Source: JABWAJ01 sp038323375 (lineage in GTDB: Bacteria; Bacteroidota; Bacteroidia; Chitinophagales; Saprospiraceae). From it: a DNA stretch of 64,000 nucleotides. The stretch spans positions 23,185 through 87,184 of the forward strand of contig JBBQGV010000013.1 of the NCBI GenBank assembly GCA_038323375.1. The letters run 5' to 3'. The notes below the pieces were generated by a model that had not been told where the DNA came from, ran no database searches, and saw only the letters and a list, made by a program, of their open reading frames with translations. Below, piece by piece: positions 51,505 to 60,665 of the stretch; the first letter of the stretch is position 1; the number at the start of each line of letters is the position of its first letter. A program made the translations under genes and the position numbers.

Positions 51505-53235
51505 TTATTGCCCCGTTTCAGTGCCCCTCCAGGGAGTTGCAACGTAAGGGAATTCCGATTTGAACGATTTGTCGTTAGCGTCCACACCGGTGGAATAGGT
51601 TAGCACGCCTACGAGGTCGTTTGTAACCGGGTTCAGGCTGCCTGCCGTGTAATCGTCGTACCACAAACCGATAGCGGCCAGTACAACACCGGCTACGGCC
51701 TGCAATTCGATGCGCGTAACGTCGTCTTCTAAGCGGCGACCATTCGGAAAACCATCCATATTCGGAATGAACTGGATGGCTGTTGACTGATTGTACGCCG
51801 GATTGGTTAGTCCGAGCACGGCTGCCTGAATCAGGCCATTGGCGCTGAAATTAGGGTCGTCGCGCGGGGTAGCCGGTACGGCCATGTTCAGGCGCAGCAT
51901 ATCGCCGCCATTGGGCAGGAAGTTGTTCACGAAAGGTTTGCCGGGCGCTAAGGGGTTGCCGTTTTTACCCGTTGCTAATTGGTAAGGCGGGAGGTTGGGC
52001 ACTCCGGTATGGAAAGCAGGCCACAAGTCAACCGAACGCGGCAATCCCGGCCCTGGCAGCAACAAGGTGCCGAAAATGGCATCGTCGAGCGCCGTTCCCG
52101 CCACTGCTGCGGTGCCTTTCAGGGCGTAAAGTCCATCCTGGCCATTGCCGAAATCGAACCCTTGCAACGAATTGCGCTGGATGCGCAAGGCCGCAAAAGC
52201 AGGAACCGCGCCGCCAAACTGGGAATCGTCCATGTAAAGAGCCAATTCAGGATTGTAGAAAAATCCGTCCAATGCTGTATCGTTCAATTCTTCGTAAGGC
52301 GTCAGGCCATTCCAATAGTCTTTGAAACCAATTGGAATCACCACTTCATTGGTCAGCGGCATGCCTAAGCGGGAAACCTGTACCCAGGTGCCGGATTCTG
52401 AATTCGTGTTGCCGTTTGTGCCCAAGGTGCGCATGGTTCGGCGGCTGGCCGAAGCCCAAACGCCAATGACGTAGTTCGGGTCAAGGATGCTTGTTGGGGT
52501 TTGTGGAGCGCCAACTTTCAGCAAAGTGGAGATAGGAACCTGAATGGCGATGCTGTGGACGTTGTAGCGGCCGAGGCCATCGCGCGGGCTGGCGCCACCC
52601 TGACGTGGCAGGTTGCCGAGGTCGAATACGCCGCCTAAGTCCACATAAAAAGGATCATCAGCTGGTCCGCAGAAAACACGTTCGCCGGTTGTGCTCGTCA
52701 AAATCGAACTGGAAATCAATTGCTCGTAAGTCGTGTTCAGACCTACGCCACTTTCAATGGAGCGCGGGCCGATGTTTGGAGGAGGCACGGAGCCATTCGC
52801 TACAATGACCTGAAAAGTGGTGCCCCCATCCATGCTGCGTTCCAGCGTGTAGGTGGTCTTCAGGTTTTGAGCGCCCAGGCGGATGTTGAAAAACGTCGTG
52901 GGGTCTTCATTTACCCGCCGGAACGTGAAGCGGTAAACGATTTCATCGCCGGGATTTGTGGCATCATTGTCAATGTGAATCTCGTAGCGGATGTTTTCCC
53001 CGAACGTGTTGTAGTTCGGACCGCCGTGAGGCAGTTCTGCCGGGATGTAATTGGCAATAATGGTAATGGTGTTAGGATTGTCTGGACTGCGAAAAGCATA
53101 GACATCCGTGTTGTCCGCTAAAGGATCGTTGGCGATCAGCGGGGCTTCACGGTGACTGGAGGCCTTTGCTGCCAGGGCAACGAGCAACAACGCTCCGAGC
53201 GCTGCCGTCCGTAAGGTTCTGACATAGGTTAGCAT
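51505..53235 (-). CDS. DUF4331-family protein without sorting domain
   Basis: 576 residues, signal peptide MLTYVRTLRTAALGALLLVALAAKA, then SSHREAPLIANDPLADNTDVYAF. It is highly similar to the downstream copy over the whole DUF4331 region (shared FDFGNGQDGL, DDAIFGTLLLP and TAIQFIPNMDGFPNGRRLEDD), but ends at PWRGTETGQ with no T9SS domain. It lies 88 bp upstream of the paralogue in the same direction, a tandem duplication that is probably co-transcribed. Without a sorting tail it should stay periplasmic, or use another route. Confidence 0.9.
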   Translation of the reverse strand: MLTYVRTLRTAALGALLLVALAAKASSHREAPLIANDPLADNTDVYAFRSPDNPNTITIIANYIPAELPHGGPNYNTFGENIRYEIHIDNDATNPGDEIVYRFTFRRVNEDPTTFFNIRLGAQNLKTTYTLERSMDGGTTFQVIVANGSVPPPNIGPRSIESGVGLNTTYEQLISSSILTSTTGERVFCGPADDPFYVDLGGVFDLGNLPRQGGASPRDGLGRYNVHSIAIQVPISTLLKVGAPQTPTSILDPNYVIGVWASASRRTMRTLGTNGNTNSESGTWVQVSRLGMPLTNEVVIPIGFKDYWNGLTPYEELNDTALDGFFYNPELALYMDDSQFGGAVPAFAALRIQRNSLQGFDFGNGQDGLYALKGTAAVAGTALDDAIFGTLLLPGPGLPRSVDLWPAFHTGVPNLPPYQLATGKNGNPLAPGKPFVNNFLPNGGDMLRLNMAVPATPRDDPNFSANGLIQAAVLGLTNPAYNQSTAIQFIPNMDGFPNGRRLEDDVTRIELQAVAGVVLAAIGLWYDDYTAGSLNPVTNDLVGVLTYSTGVDANDKSFKSEFPYVATPWRGTETGQ

Positions 53236-53649
53236 GATTGTGACAAAAATTTGGTGAAAAAATAAATAGAATTGTTGTAAAAGCCAGCTTTGGATACGGC
53301 TTTGGATCTGATTTTTTCAAACCCGCCATTATCTATGGAGAAAGAAACGAGCGGAGTAAAAAGACAAACTGATTGTACTATATTTTTCATAACCAATTAG
53401 TTACGTTAAATAAGGGAATATCTGAAACCAAATATTAAATCGGAGTTCATGGATGAAAGCGAATGTTGGGAGGTGAAAGCTTACCGCTTGCATGGTTAAG
53501 TAGCAAGCGGTGCCAATCTTTACTTTCACGCTTTCAAGAGCTACTTACGAGAGGGAGGTCGTGCTTGGATTCCTTTCCTGCAAAAATTCTTCAATTCTTT
53601 TATGTGTTAACTAAATGTAAACTTAAATTGAACTTAATGTAAATTTAAC
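53236..53649. other. Divergent intergenic region
   Basis: Between the DUF4331 operon and the protease gene. One inverted repeat (ACCGCTTGC 53483-53491 / GCAAGCGGT 53503-53511). No gene supported. Confidence 0.45.
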
Positions 53650-53680
53650 TTGACTTTACGGGCGGGCTTCTGTACTTTTG
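53650..53680 (+). promoter_or_regulatory. Bacteroidota promoter for the retropepsin-like gene
   Basis: TTG (53650-53652), 20-bp spacer, TACTTTTG (53673-53680), 33 bp before the ATG. It has the same geometry as the promoters at 21753 and 55207. Confidence 0.7.
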
Positions 53681-53713
53681 TTAGTTCACGTTCAACTTGA
53701 AAATCTGAGGCTT

Positions 53714-54661
53714 ATGAAATGGGTGGCCTGTTTTTTTTTCTTACTTGGGGTGTTTGCTTCAAAAGGGCAGCACACGGTCTCTTTTTTGAATCCCCTGCCT
53801 TCGTCGGTGAAAAGGTCGGCTTCCGGGCAGGCTGATAAAGTAGTAGGTGAAGCGCTCATTCCATTTGAGGTCAACCGGGGCATGATCATTGTGAAAGCGC
53901 AATTGAATGGCCGTCCCGGAAGTTTTATCGTGGACACCGGTGCGCCGTTGATGGTCGTTAACAAGCCGCCGGAAGCAACGGCGCAGCAGGAGGCAAGAAG
54001 TTTTGCGAGCGCCATTAACTATACGCCCGAGACCATAGACCGCTTCCAGTGGGCCGAAATGGCATTTCAAAATCTGGATGCTTTAGCTTTAGACATCAGC
54101 CACCTGGAAGCCTCCACGCAGTGTGATTTAGCGGGCATGGTCGGCTACAATGCCCTTAATCATTATGAGGTACTTTTTGACTACCGTCAAAACCGAATGG
54201 CTCTTTACGACGCCCGCCGAAATGTGCTACACCGCACGGCATCTCCTCTAATGGAGTTTTCATTTGAATTACAGGATCACCTTCCCGTGGTCAAAATCCA
54301 AGCTGGCGAGCGCAAGCTGGCATTCGGAATTGATACCGGTGCCGGGATTAACCTGATTGACCGGCGGTGGCTCGAAGCGCTTCCTGCCGGGATGCTCACC
54401 CTTCAGCAGGATGAAGCCGTGCGCGGGATGGATCAGCAAATGCAGACCGTGCCATCGGCATTGATTTCCGGTTTGGAACTGGACGGGTTACCGCTCGATG
54501 ATCAAATGGGTTTCCTTTTTACCGATTTACAGCATCTCCAAACCAATACCGGGTTGGAAATTGACGGTTTGTTGGGCTTTCCTTTTCTGAAACAACTGGT
54601 TTTTTCCATCAACTACCCAAAACGCAAACTCTACATCTGGCATCTTGGTGATGCGCACTGA
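53714..54661 (+). CDS. Retropepsin-like aspartyl protease, exported
   Basis: 315 residues, signal peptide MKWVACFFFLLGVFASKG. Two DTG motifs mark a double-lobed gag/pepsin-like fold: FIVDTGAPLMVVN (Asp74) and FGIDTGAGINLID (Asp207), each followed by hydrophobic flap-like strands. LEIDGLLGFPFL near the C-terminus is the usual retropepsin/pepsin strand. With both Asp residues present, catalysis is plausible. ATG 53714 is chosen over TTG 53678, which would sit on the promoter. The gene stands alone between its own promoter and terminator. Confidence 0.85.
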   Translation: MKWVACFFFLLGVFASKGQHTVSFLNPLPSSVKRSASGQADKVVGEALIPFEVNRGMIIVKAQLNGRPGSFIVDTGAPLMVVNKPPEATAQQEARSFASAINYTPETIDRFQWAEMAFQNLDALALDISHLEASTQCDLAGMVGYNALNHYEVLFDYRQNRMALYDARRNVLHRTASPLMEFSFELQDHLPVVKIQAGERKLAFGIDTGAGINLIDRRWLEALPAGMLTLQQDEAVRGMDQQMQTVPSALISGLELDGLPLDDQMGFLFTDLQHLQTNTGLEIDGLLGFPFLKQLVFSINYPKRKLYIWHLGDAH

Positions 54662-54674
54662 GCGTAGTTTTAGC

Positions 54675-54736
54675 AAAAAAGTCCCCGCGGTGACCACTCT
54701 TTTAAGAAGTAGGTGTACTTCGGGGACTTTTTTTTA
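54675..54736 (+). terminator. Rho-independent terminator
   Basis: AAAAAAGTCCCCG (54675-54687) pairs with CGGGGACTTTTTTT (54721-54734). A 33-nt loop separates the arms and the T-run follows. Confidence 0.75.
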
Positions 54737-54872
54737 CTTTTTTTTTGCTCATAATGGTGCTGTTTCAATCTTTTTATTTCACTTTTCGGCATTGGATTTG
54801 ATGAGGTGTTTTTTTTAAGTTGTTGATTTGGTTTGGGTTGAAAGTTTTAAACCCTTACGTGGCGGCACATTT

Positions 54873-55082
54873 ATGTTTCACAATAGCCAATTTTTGTCTT
54901 TGTATCGGCGTATAAAAGTTCGGATGTTTGTAATGTCAAACGAAATAAGCGCAGGTAAAAGAATCGGCGCACAAAAAAATGGAAAAGTACATGGGATTCA
55001 GTTTGTCAATAGTAAGTCAGGTTGTCCGGAAAATAATCTGACTTACTATACAAACAAAGTAGCATCAAAAATTCGACAGTAA
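54873..55082 (+). CDS. Small hypothetical protein
   Basis: 69 codons from ATG 54873 (MFHNSQFLSLYRRIKVRMF), or 49 from the later MSNEISAGKRIGAQKNGK. Basic and soluble, no recognised domain. A strong terminator 70 bp downstream supports a transcript here, but coding is uncertain. Confidence 0.35.
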   Translation: MFHNSQFLSLYRRIKVRMFVMSNEISAGKRIGAQKNGKVHGIQFVNSKSGCPENNLTYYTNKVASKIRQ

Positions 55083-55154
55083 CAACTTTAAGATATACCG
55101 GCTTCGGTCGGCCTTTCAGTTTCTTTTTATGTTCATGGGATTATGATTATTGAG

Positions 55155-55195
55155 ATAAGTCGTATCGCATTCTTGCGATGCGACTTATTTTTTTG
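55155..55195 (+). terminator. Rho-independent terminator
   Basis: ATAAGTCGTATCGCA (55155-55169) pairs with TGCGATGCGACTTAT (55174-55188, one wobble), followed by TTTTTTT. Confidence 0.85.
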
Positions 55196-55206
55196 TATGC
55201 ATTTTT

Positions 55207-55237
55207 TTGCATTTTCTCCTTCTTTCTGCTATCTTTG
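55207..55237 (+). promoter_or_regulatory. Bacteroidota promoter for family A gene 1
   Basis: TTG (55207-55209), 20-bp spacer, TATCTTTG (55230-55237), directly after a terminator. It implies a leader of about 330 nt before the start at 55573. That leader holds two short ORFs (near 55290 and 55442) that I do not call. Confidence 0.65.
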
Positions 55238-55572
55238 CAAGATATAAGCAGACTCAACACCTAAATTTCATTCCCTTTTACCGATTACAATGACTGTTCC
55301 ACTGTGTAGGTATCGCACAAGAGGAGCCATTTGTCATGTTGGATTAACCACACACAGTTTCATTACAAGCACAGTTTTTTACAGAATCTTGACCGGGGTC
55401 TGAGGCTGCCCTGCCAAGTGGTATGCCATTCTGACGGAACTATGGACAAATACACTATTGTACTTTGCTGCTTTAATGCGGTGAGGTTTGCTATTTGTTC
55501 ATTAAGGTTGCTCTGGTTACGCGGAAACGTTGTGGCTTAGGAGCGTCAGAATCAAGCATAAACAGCAAAGGG

Positions 55573-57147
55573 ATGAAAGCATTACAGGAACTATTGTTCA
55601 TTTTAACGAAAGGCAAATTAAAAGCAGTTGACCTCTTCAAAACCAACGCGGACGGACAACCTCAGAAATTGAAAATTTTTTATGAAGGTCTCCTTCAGAA
55701 TCGTTTTCAGACAGACGATGAAGCTGCTACATTCTTTTTCGGATCGGATGCAGGAGATCAGGCATACCAGAAACTCAAAGCCAGCCTTAAATCCCGATTG
55801 GTCAATGCACTATTCCTGATTGACCTGAAGCAACCTTCCTACAACGAGCGCCAGAAGGCCTACTATGAATGTTATAAGGATTGGGCGGCCGCCAAAATCC
55901 TCTTGGGCAAAGACGCACGGGCTGCAGGCTTTGGTCTTTATCATAAGGTCTTGAAAATTGCAAAGAAGTATGAATTCACGGACTTAGTGCTGGATATCGC
56001 CCACACGCTTTGCCTCCATTATGCGACCCGGGAAGGAGACCTTAAAAAATACGAGCAGTACCGGGAGTTGTACCAAACATACGAACGGCTGTATATGGCT
56101 GAAGCCAAAGCAGAGTTATTCTACGCCGACCTGGTAGCGCGGTACGTGAACAGCAAGGCCGCGCAGGACGAAATCAGGGAGAAGGCAGGCGAGTATTTTC
56201 AAGTCCTCAAATCTTTGCTGGAAACGTCCGATTCTTATGGATTGCGGCTGTGTACGATGATGATTCAATTGATCTACGTCACCAGCATCCACGATTACCG
56301 GGGCGCAATCGAAGTTTGTGAAACCTATATCGCTTATTTTGAAGCCAAAGAATACGTTGCAAACATCCCGCTTCAGATTTGTTACTACCAGTTGCTGGTG
56401 TGTTTCACGCAATTGAAGGAGTTTGAAAAAGGAAAACATGCCGCGCTCAAATGCCTGAGTACTCTGGATGAAGGCTCGTTCAACTGGTTCAAATACCAAG
56501 AGCAGTATTTCCTGTTGTCTATGCACACCCGGAATTACCAGGAAGCTTATCGGATTTTTTTGGATACCCAGGCTCATCCAAAGTACAAACACCTGCCTTC
56601 CAATGTGCTCGAATACTGGAAAATATTTGAAGCATATATTTATTATTTGATTGAAATTCAAAAAATCAAACCCAAGGCGGGCGATGGGAACTCGTATCGG
56701 TTTAAGCTGAATAAATTCCTGAACGATACGCCTATTTTTTCAAAAGACAAAAGAGGGTTAAATATTCCAATTCTAATTATTCAGATATTGCTGCTAATTC
56801 ACTACAAAAAAAATGACGCAGCCTTGGAGCGCATAGAATCTATTGAAAAGTACTGCTCCCGATATTTACGACAGGGAGATACTTTCAGGAGTAATTGTTT
56901 TATTAAAATGTTATTGCAAATACCAAAATCAAAATTTAAAACGAATAGCCTGATTCGGAAAACCGAAGAATTAGCTGAGTTGTTGAAGTCAGTTCCACTG
57001 GAATCTGCCCGCCAAACTTCAGAAATAGAAATTATCCCTTATGAGGATTTATGGGAGTTGGTGCTGGATACAACCAGTAAAAACAACAGAAAAGTAAGGA
57101 CTTTAAAAGTCGCCATGCAAAATAAAGGCGCAATTTTTTTGTCTTAA
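55573..57147 (+). CDS. Family A helical protein, copy 1 (unknown function)
   Basis: 524 residues, no signal peptide, predicted cytoplasmic. Start MKALQELLFILTKGK (ATG 55573); the longer frame from 55495 is not conserved in the paralogue. Almost wholly helical with TPR-like pairing. Blocks shared with copy 2 are FYEGLLQNRFQTD (GKFKTD in copy 2) near residue 40, QKAYYECYKDW, LQICYYQLLVC, NWFKYQEQYFLLSMHT near 304, TPIFSKDKRGLNIPI near 386 and EIEIIPYEDLW near 489. I recognise no named family; proteins of this kind recur as hypotheticals in Saprospiria-type genomes (recollection, not checked). A short IIVD-tail peptide ORF lies 525 bp downstream. Confidence 0.8.
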   Translation: MKALQELLFILTKGKLKAVDLFKTNADGQPQKLKIFYEGLLQNRFQTDDEAATFFFGSDAGDQAYQKLKASLKSRLVNALFLIDLKQPSYNERQKAYYECYKDWAAAKILLGKDARAAGFGLYHKVLKIAKKYEFTDLVLDIAHTLCLHYATREGDLKKYEQYRELYQTYERLYMAEAKAELFYADLVARYVNSKAAQDEIREKAGEYFQVLKSLLETSDSYGLRLCTMMIQLIYVTSIHDYRGAIEVCETYIAYFEAKEYVANIPLQICYYQLLVCFTQLKEFEKGKHAALKCLSTLDEGSFNWFKYQEQYFLLSMHTRNYQEAYRIFLDTQAHPKYKHLPSNVLEYWKIFEAYIYYLIEIQKIKPKAGDGNSYRFKLNKFLNDTPIFSKDKRGLNIPILIIQILLLIHYKKNDAALERIESIEKYCSRYLRQGDTFRSNCFIKMLLQIPKSKFKTNSLIRKTEELAELLKSVPLESARQTSEIEIIPYEDLWELVLDTTSKNNRKVRTLKVAMQNKGAIFLS

Positions 57148-57260
57148 TGCAGTGATCCTTTTGATTGCCGGAATACCTTTCTGCCTGTTTTAGGACTCAT
57201 CTCTGAATTCCTATTCATATCAGTTCCGTAACAAGCGCGTCGTTAATTAATAGTAATGTT

Positions 57261-57411
57261 AATTAGTGTCCGTCCATTTAGTCCGTGTTTGCTCTTTAGA
57301 GTTTGAGAGCAAGGCATGCGAATACCCAAAAGTGGACGTTTACTCGCGTAAATGACCAATTTTGGGTCTTTGCATAACGCAGCTATCGGACTTTAAAGAC
57401 AGACACTAATT
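57261..57411 (+). mobile_element. MITE-like palindromic element, copy D
   Basis: 151 bp with near-perfect 14-bp terminal inverted repeats AATTAGTGTCCGTC and GACAGACACTAATT. Inner stem ACCCAAAA / TTTTGGGT. The best-preserved copy. It lies 113 bp after family A gene 1, not at its stop codon. Confidence 0.8.
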
Positions 57412-57672
57412 GGCCTGTTATTCCTATGTATTTTTGTTATCTTTTTTCTGTAAAATTATCTTTATTGTGTTCATGAATAAAATTTGAGTCTATTTGAGTT
57501 TTAGGTAAAAATATTTTGAGTTAAGTAGTTGTAAGTGAGTTAATTGAGATGTAATAAAGCAAAAAAACATTGATTTTTAAAGAGGAGTATAAGCTGTTTT
57601 GTGTCCGAATATTACATCTTTATGCGGGGTAGTTTTGTAGAAATTATCACTCATTTTCTAAAGACGACCACC

Positions 57673-57759
57673 ATGTTCACATTTACGCATGAAACAAATT
57701 TACTTCTGGAATTACAATTGCTTTTCGGCATCATTATTGTAGACATTACGGGGCCTTGA
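57673..57759 (+). CDS. IIVD-tail mini-ORF a (possibly frameshifted)
   Basis: 28 codons ending GIIIVDITGP-stop. The sequence ATGAAACAAATTTAC at 57689 (MKQIY in the other frame) matches the start of mini-ORF b at nucleotide level, so the original start may be there with a one-base frameshift in between. A -7 box TAGTTTTG lies at 57630-57637. See the finding on this peptide family. Confidence 0.4.
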   Translation: MFTFTHETNLLLELQLLFGIIIVDITGP

Positions 57760-57948
57760 AAAGGCCAGATGTGTATTAAACTTCCCAGGCACAAGCCGCT
57801 TCTACACGTATTATTTCATGGAGGTTAAAAAGCTCCGCTATCCAGTGAATACCAGGTTTCATCCCCAAAAATAAAATAAGGAAAAACAGGCAAATGATCT
57901 TTCCATTTTTTATATGAAATCTGGTATTTATTCCTTTCCCAACAGGCA

Positions 57949-58176
57949 ATGTTCCAATCTGAAGATTTATTAATCGTTAATTGGATAAAACGCCAGGCCG
58001 ATTCAACTCACCACACTAGTACAATCACACGTTTACCCGGCGTCTTTTTCCGGACTGGATTTTATATTATTTTTTCACAGTATGAGGAAGCACTTTTATG
58101 TAACGGTATCATATTGTATTATTTGAAAAAAATAGGCCGTACCTCTATTGACAAGCTTCCAACTTCCAAAGGATAA
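57949..58176 (+). CDS. Small hypothetical ORF after mini-ORF a
   Basis: 75 codons (MFQSEDLLIVNWIKRQADS). Its place after a mini-ORF parallels the family B genes, and GFYIIFSQYEEALLC faintly recalls the family B tail GIYPIIEQENDWLIC, but homology is not convincing. Confidence 0.25.
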   Translation: MFQSEDLLIVNWIKRQADSTHHTSTITRLPGVFFRTGFYIIFSQYEEALLCNGIILYYLKKIGRTSIDKLPTSKG

Positions 58177-58557
58177 TCTTATACCGAAACATGGAAAAGC
58201 ATCTCATCGTATGCACTCTGAGAAAGTAAGTATCTTGTTTTTTATAAAATTGTTTATCAGGGTTTTATACTTTTAATCACACTTTTTATCTATTACTTTG
58301 AGTGGATTAAAAGTAGCTTTTTGTCTCGGTTTTCCTTTTTGACACCTTGTAGCTTTGCCTTGGTTACTAGGCATATAGCATCCCTGTGTAAGTATACAAA
58401 GCTTCAAGCGAGAATTCAGGTATTTGCATTCAAGGCTATTAATTGCTGGTGTAAAATCTGGTATTTAAATTTGCATCAGAATAAATAGCGGAATACAGTA
58501 TTTACGATACGCTCCTAAACTATTTCCAAGTTTTGCTTTAACAAATTTCGATCTCTC

Positions 58558-58788
58558 ATGAAACACATTTACGACACTTGCAACAAATCCTGTTTTCTAC
58601 TTCCAGTAGTATGCTTAAATCGTTTCATTTTTAATCCCTGTTGGTCACCACTAAATTATTGCTTTCCACCCAAAAATGATTCCGCTTTGGGGGGGGCGCA
58701 TACCGGCACCTGTGTGGGAGCAATGTGTCCATTGTTGTTCCTCAATTTCCATGAACGTTTTAACATATTACAGGCATGCAAGCACTAA
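58558..58788 (+). CDS. MKHIY-start ORF e
   Basis: 76 codons beginning MKHIYDTCNKSCF, sharing the MK-x-I-Y start of the mini-ORFs but lacking the IIVD tail. Cysteine-rich (about nine Cys). It runs 13 bp into the start of family A gene 2 in another frame. It could be a decayed member or a leader ORF. Confidence 0.3.
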   Translation: MKHIYDTCNKSCFLLPVVCLNRFIFNPCWSPLNYCFPPKNDSALGGAHTGTCVGAMCPLLFLNFHERFNILQACKH

Positions 58789-60287
58789 AAGAGTTGGTCT
58801 TGTTGCTCCAGCAGCACAATTTGCACCCTTTGAGTAGCCCTTCGGAGCAAAACTCCAAATTAGGAGCCTTTTATGAAGGCATATCCAAAGGCAAATTTAA
58901 AACCGATGCAGGTGCCTGTATGGCGCTGTACAAAGAAGACCCACAAAGTTCAAAGTACCGCAAACTGAAATCTGATCTTCGGGAAAAATTGATGGAAATG
59001 GTACTTCAACTGACGCCTAACCAGGCACAGGCTTCTGATTATCAAAAAGCATACCACGATTGCCACAAAGAATGGCTGATCGTGCGCGTCCTGACCGGGC
59101 GAAACGCCAATACCGCTGCCATCATGCTGGCAAGCCGGTTGATGCGCCAGGCAGAGAAATTCGACTTTACCCTGCTGAGCATGGACGTTGCTTCTTACCT
59201 GCGTATACAATATGGATTGCGGGAAAGCGACGACCACAAGTTCCAGGAAGCCAACCGGAAGTTTGCTCATTACCGGAGTGTTTATGACGCTGAAAGTTTG
59301 GCGGAAGAGTTGTACACCCAGTTGATTGCGAGCTATGTGAACAACCGTTCGGCTCAATCGAAAGTGCACCTCAAAGCCGTGGAATACTACGACCGTGTAA
59401 AAGAACTACTCGATCAATACAATACCTATCGCCTTCATTTATATGGCAACCTGATTAGCCTGATGCGCTTTACTTCGGTGAATGATTACACACAAACTCT
59501 GGAGAACTGCGAAAAAGCAATCCGGTTTTTTGAGTCAAAACCCTATGAAGCGCGTGTTCCGCTGCAAATATTTTATTACCAGCGGCTGATCTGTAACATC
59601 CAGCTCCGGCAATTCGAAGCAGGGCAGGAATCGGCTCAATATTGTATGAATCTGATGAACGAAGGAACCTTCAACTGGTTCAAATATAGAGAATTGTATT
59701 TTCAACTCTCGATGCACACCGGTCAATACGAAGAAGCTTCTAAAACCCTGCACAGTACGTTGAAAAATCCGAGATTTGAATTCCTGCCCGATAACGCCAA
59801 AGAGTTGTGGCGCATTTATGAATCTTATGTTTACTACCTGGGCATAGCGGGCAAAGTTCGGCTGCCTGCCGGTTATGTGTTCAAACTGGGTAAATTTGTA
59901 AACGAGACGCCCATCTTTTCCAAAGACAAAAGCGGCCTGAACATCTCCATCATCGTGGTGCGGCTGATGTTGTTGCTGCAAGAGCGGAAATACGACAAGT
60001 TGCTCGACGAAGTGGAGGCGATTGACCAGTACGCTTACCGCCACCTCAGGGGAAAAAATACACAGCGCAGTTATTTCTTTATTCGCATGTTGCTACAGAT
60101 TCCGTTGGGGGCCTTCGATCCCGGGATGATTTATGACAAAGCCCAGCGCTATCTGACCCGATTGAACAGTATTCCGCTTCAGGTGGCCAACCAAACGCAC
60201 GAAATTGAAATATTGCCTTATGAGGATCTATGGCAGTTTGCCTTCGATTCTTTGAATATCGCCAGAATACGACGCATGGCCAGATGA
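58776..60287 (+). CDS. Family A helical protein, copy 2 (unknown function)
   Basis: 503 residues, paralogous to 55573-57147 end to end with many identical blocks: MQALKELVLLLQQHN, FYEGISKGKFKTD, QKAYHDCHKEW, VPLQIFYYQRLIC, NWFKYRELYFQLSMHT, TPIFSKDKSGLNISI and EIEILPYEDLWQF. All-helical, TPR-like, no signal or membrane segment. A possible -7 box TAGCTTTG is at 58350-58357 without a well-spaced TTG. A 29-codon IIVD-tail ORF starts 98 bp after its stop, which repeats the gene-then-peptide order seen at copy 1. Confidence 0.8.
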   Translation: MQALKELVLLLQQHNLHPLSSPSEQNSKLGAFYEGISKGKFKTDAGACMALYKEDPQSSKYRKLKSDLREKLMEMVLQLTPNQAQASDYQKAYHDCHKEWLIVRVLTGRNANTAAIMLASRLMRQAEKFDFTLLSMDVASYLRIQYGLRESDDHKFQEANRKFAHYRSVYDAESLAEELYTQLIASYVNNRSAQSKVHLKAVEYYDRVKELLDQYNTYRLHLYGNLISLMRFTSVNDYTQTLENCEKAIRFFESKPYEARVPLQIFYYQRLICNIQLRQFEAGQESAQYCMNLMNEGTFNWFKYRELYFQLSMHTGQYEEASKTLHSTLKNPRFEFLPDNAKELWRIYESYVYYLGIAGKVRLPAGYVFKLGKFVNETPIFSKDKSGLNISIIVVRLMLLLQERKYDKLLDEVEAIDQYAYRHLRGKNTQRSYFFIRMLLQIPLGAFDPGMIYDKAQRYLTRLNSIPLQVANQTHEIEILPYEDLWQFAFDSLNIARIRRMAR

Positions 60288-60385
60288 TGTGACAGGATTC
60301 ATGATGCTCCTGAACCGTTTTAACTGACACACAATTATACCCCCCGGTCATTTTATCCAGCAATGGGAAATTAAAGTTTTGTATC

Positions 60386-60475
60386 ATGAAACAGATCTAC
60401 ACTTTCTGCGCCCTTCGTAGCAAGATTGATCGAAAGTCAGTGGCTGCTATCATCGTTGATACGACTACTGCCTGA
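60386..60475 (+). CDS. IIVD-tail mini-ORF b
   Basis: 29 codons: MKQIYTFCALRS at the start, basic middle, IIVDTT at residues 22-27, two more residues, TGA. Same length and same motif positions as mini-ORF c. No signal peptide or membrane helix. It sits 98 bp after family A copy 2 and 70 bp before a strong terminator. Confidence 0.5.
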   Translation: MKQIYTFCALRSKIDRKSVAAIIVDTTTA

Positions 60476-60545
60476 GATTGTGCCGCCGGCGGTTTTAACC
60501 CCCCCCTTTAACCGGCGGCATGCCGGATCAATCATCTACCCCTTT

Positions 60546-60580
60546 CGGGAGGCAGGCTTTTCTGCCTCCCGTTTTTTTTT
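60546..60580 (+). terminator. Rho-independent terminator
   Basis: CGGGAGGCAG (60546-60555) / CTGCCTCCCG (60562-60571) followed by nine T. Confidence 0.9.
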
Positions 60581-60665
60581 CAGCGAATTTTTTCGGCCCT
60601 ATTTTCCTGATGTGATATGGCTTTTATCTTTTTATTGTCTTTTTTTATATATATGTTGTTTGGTT

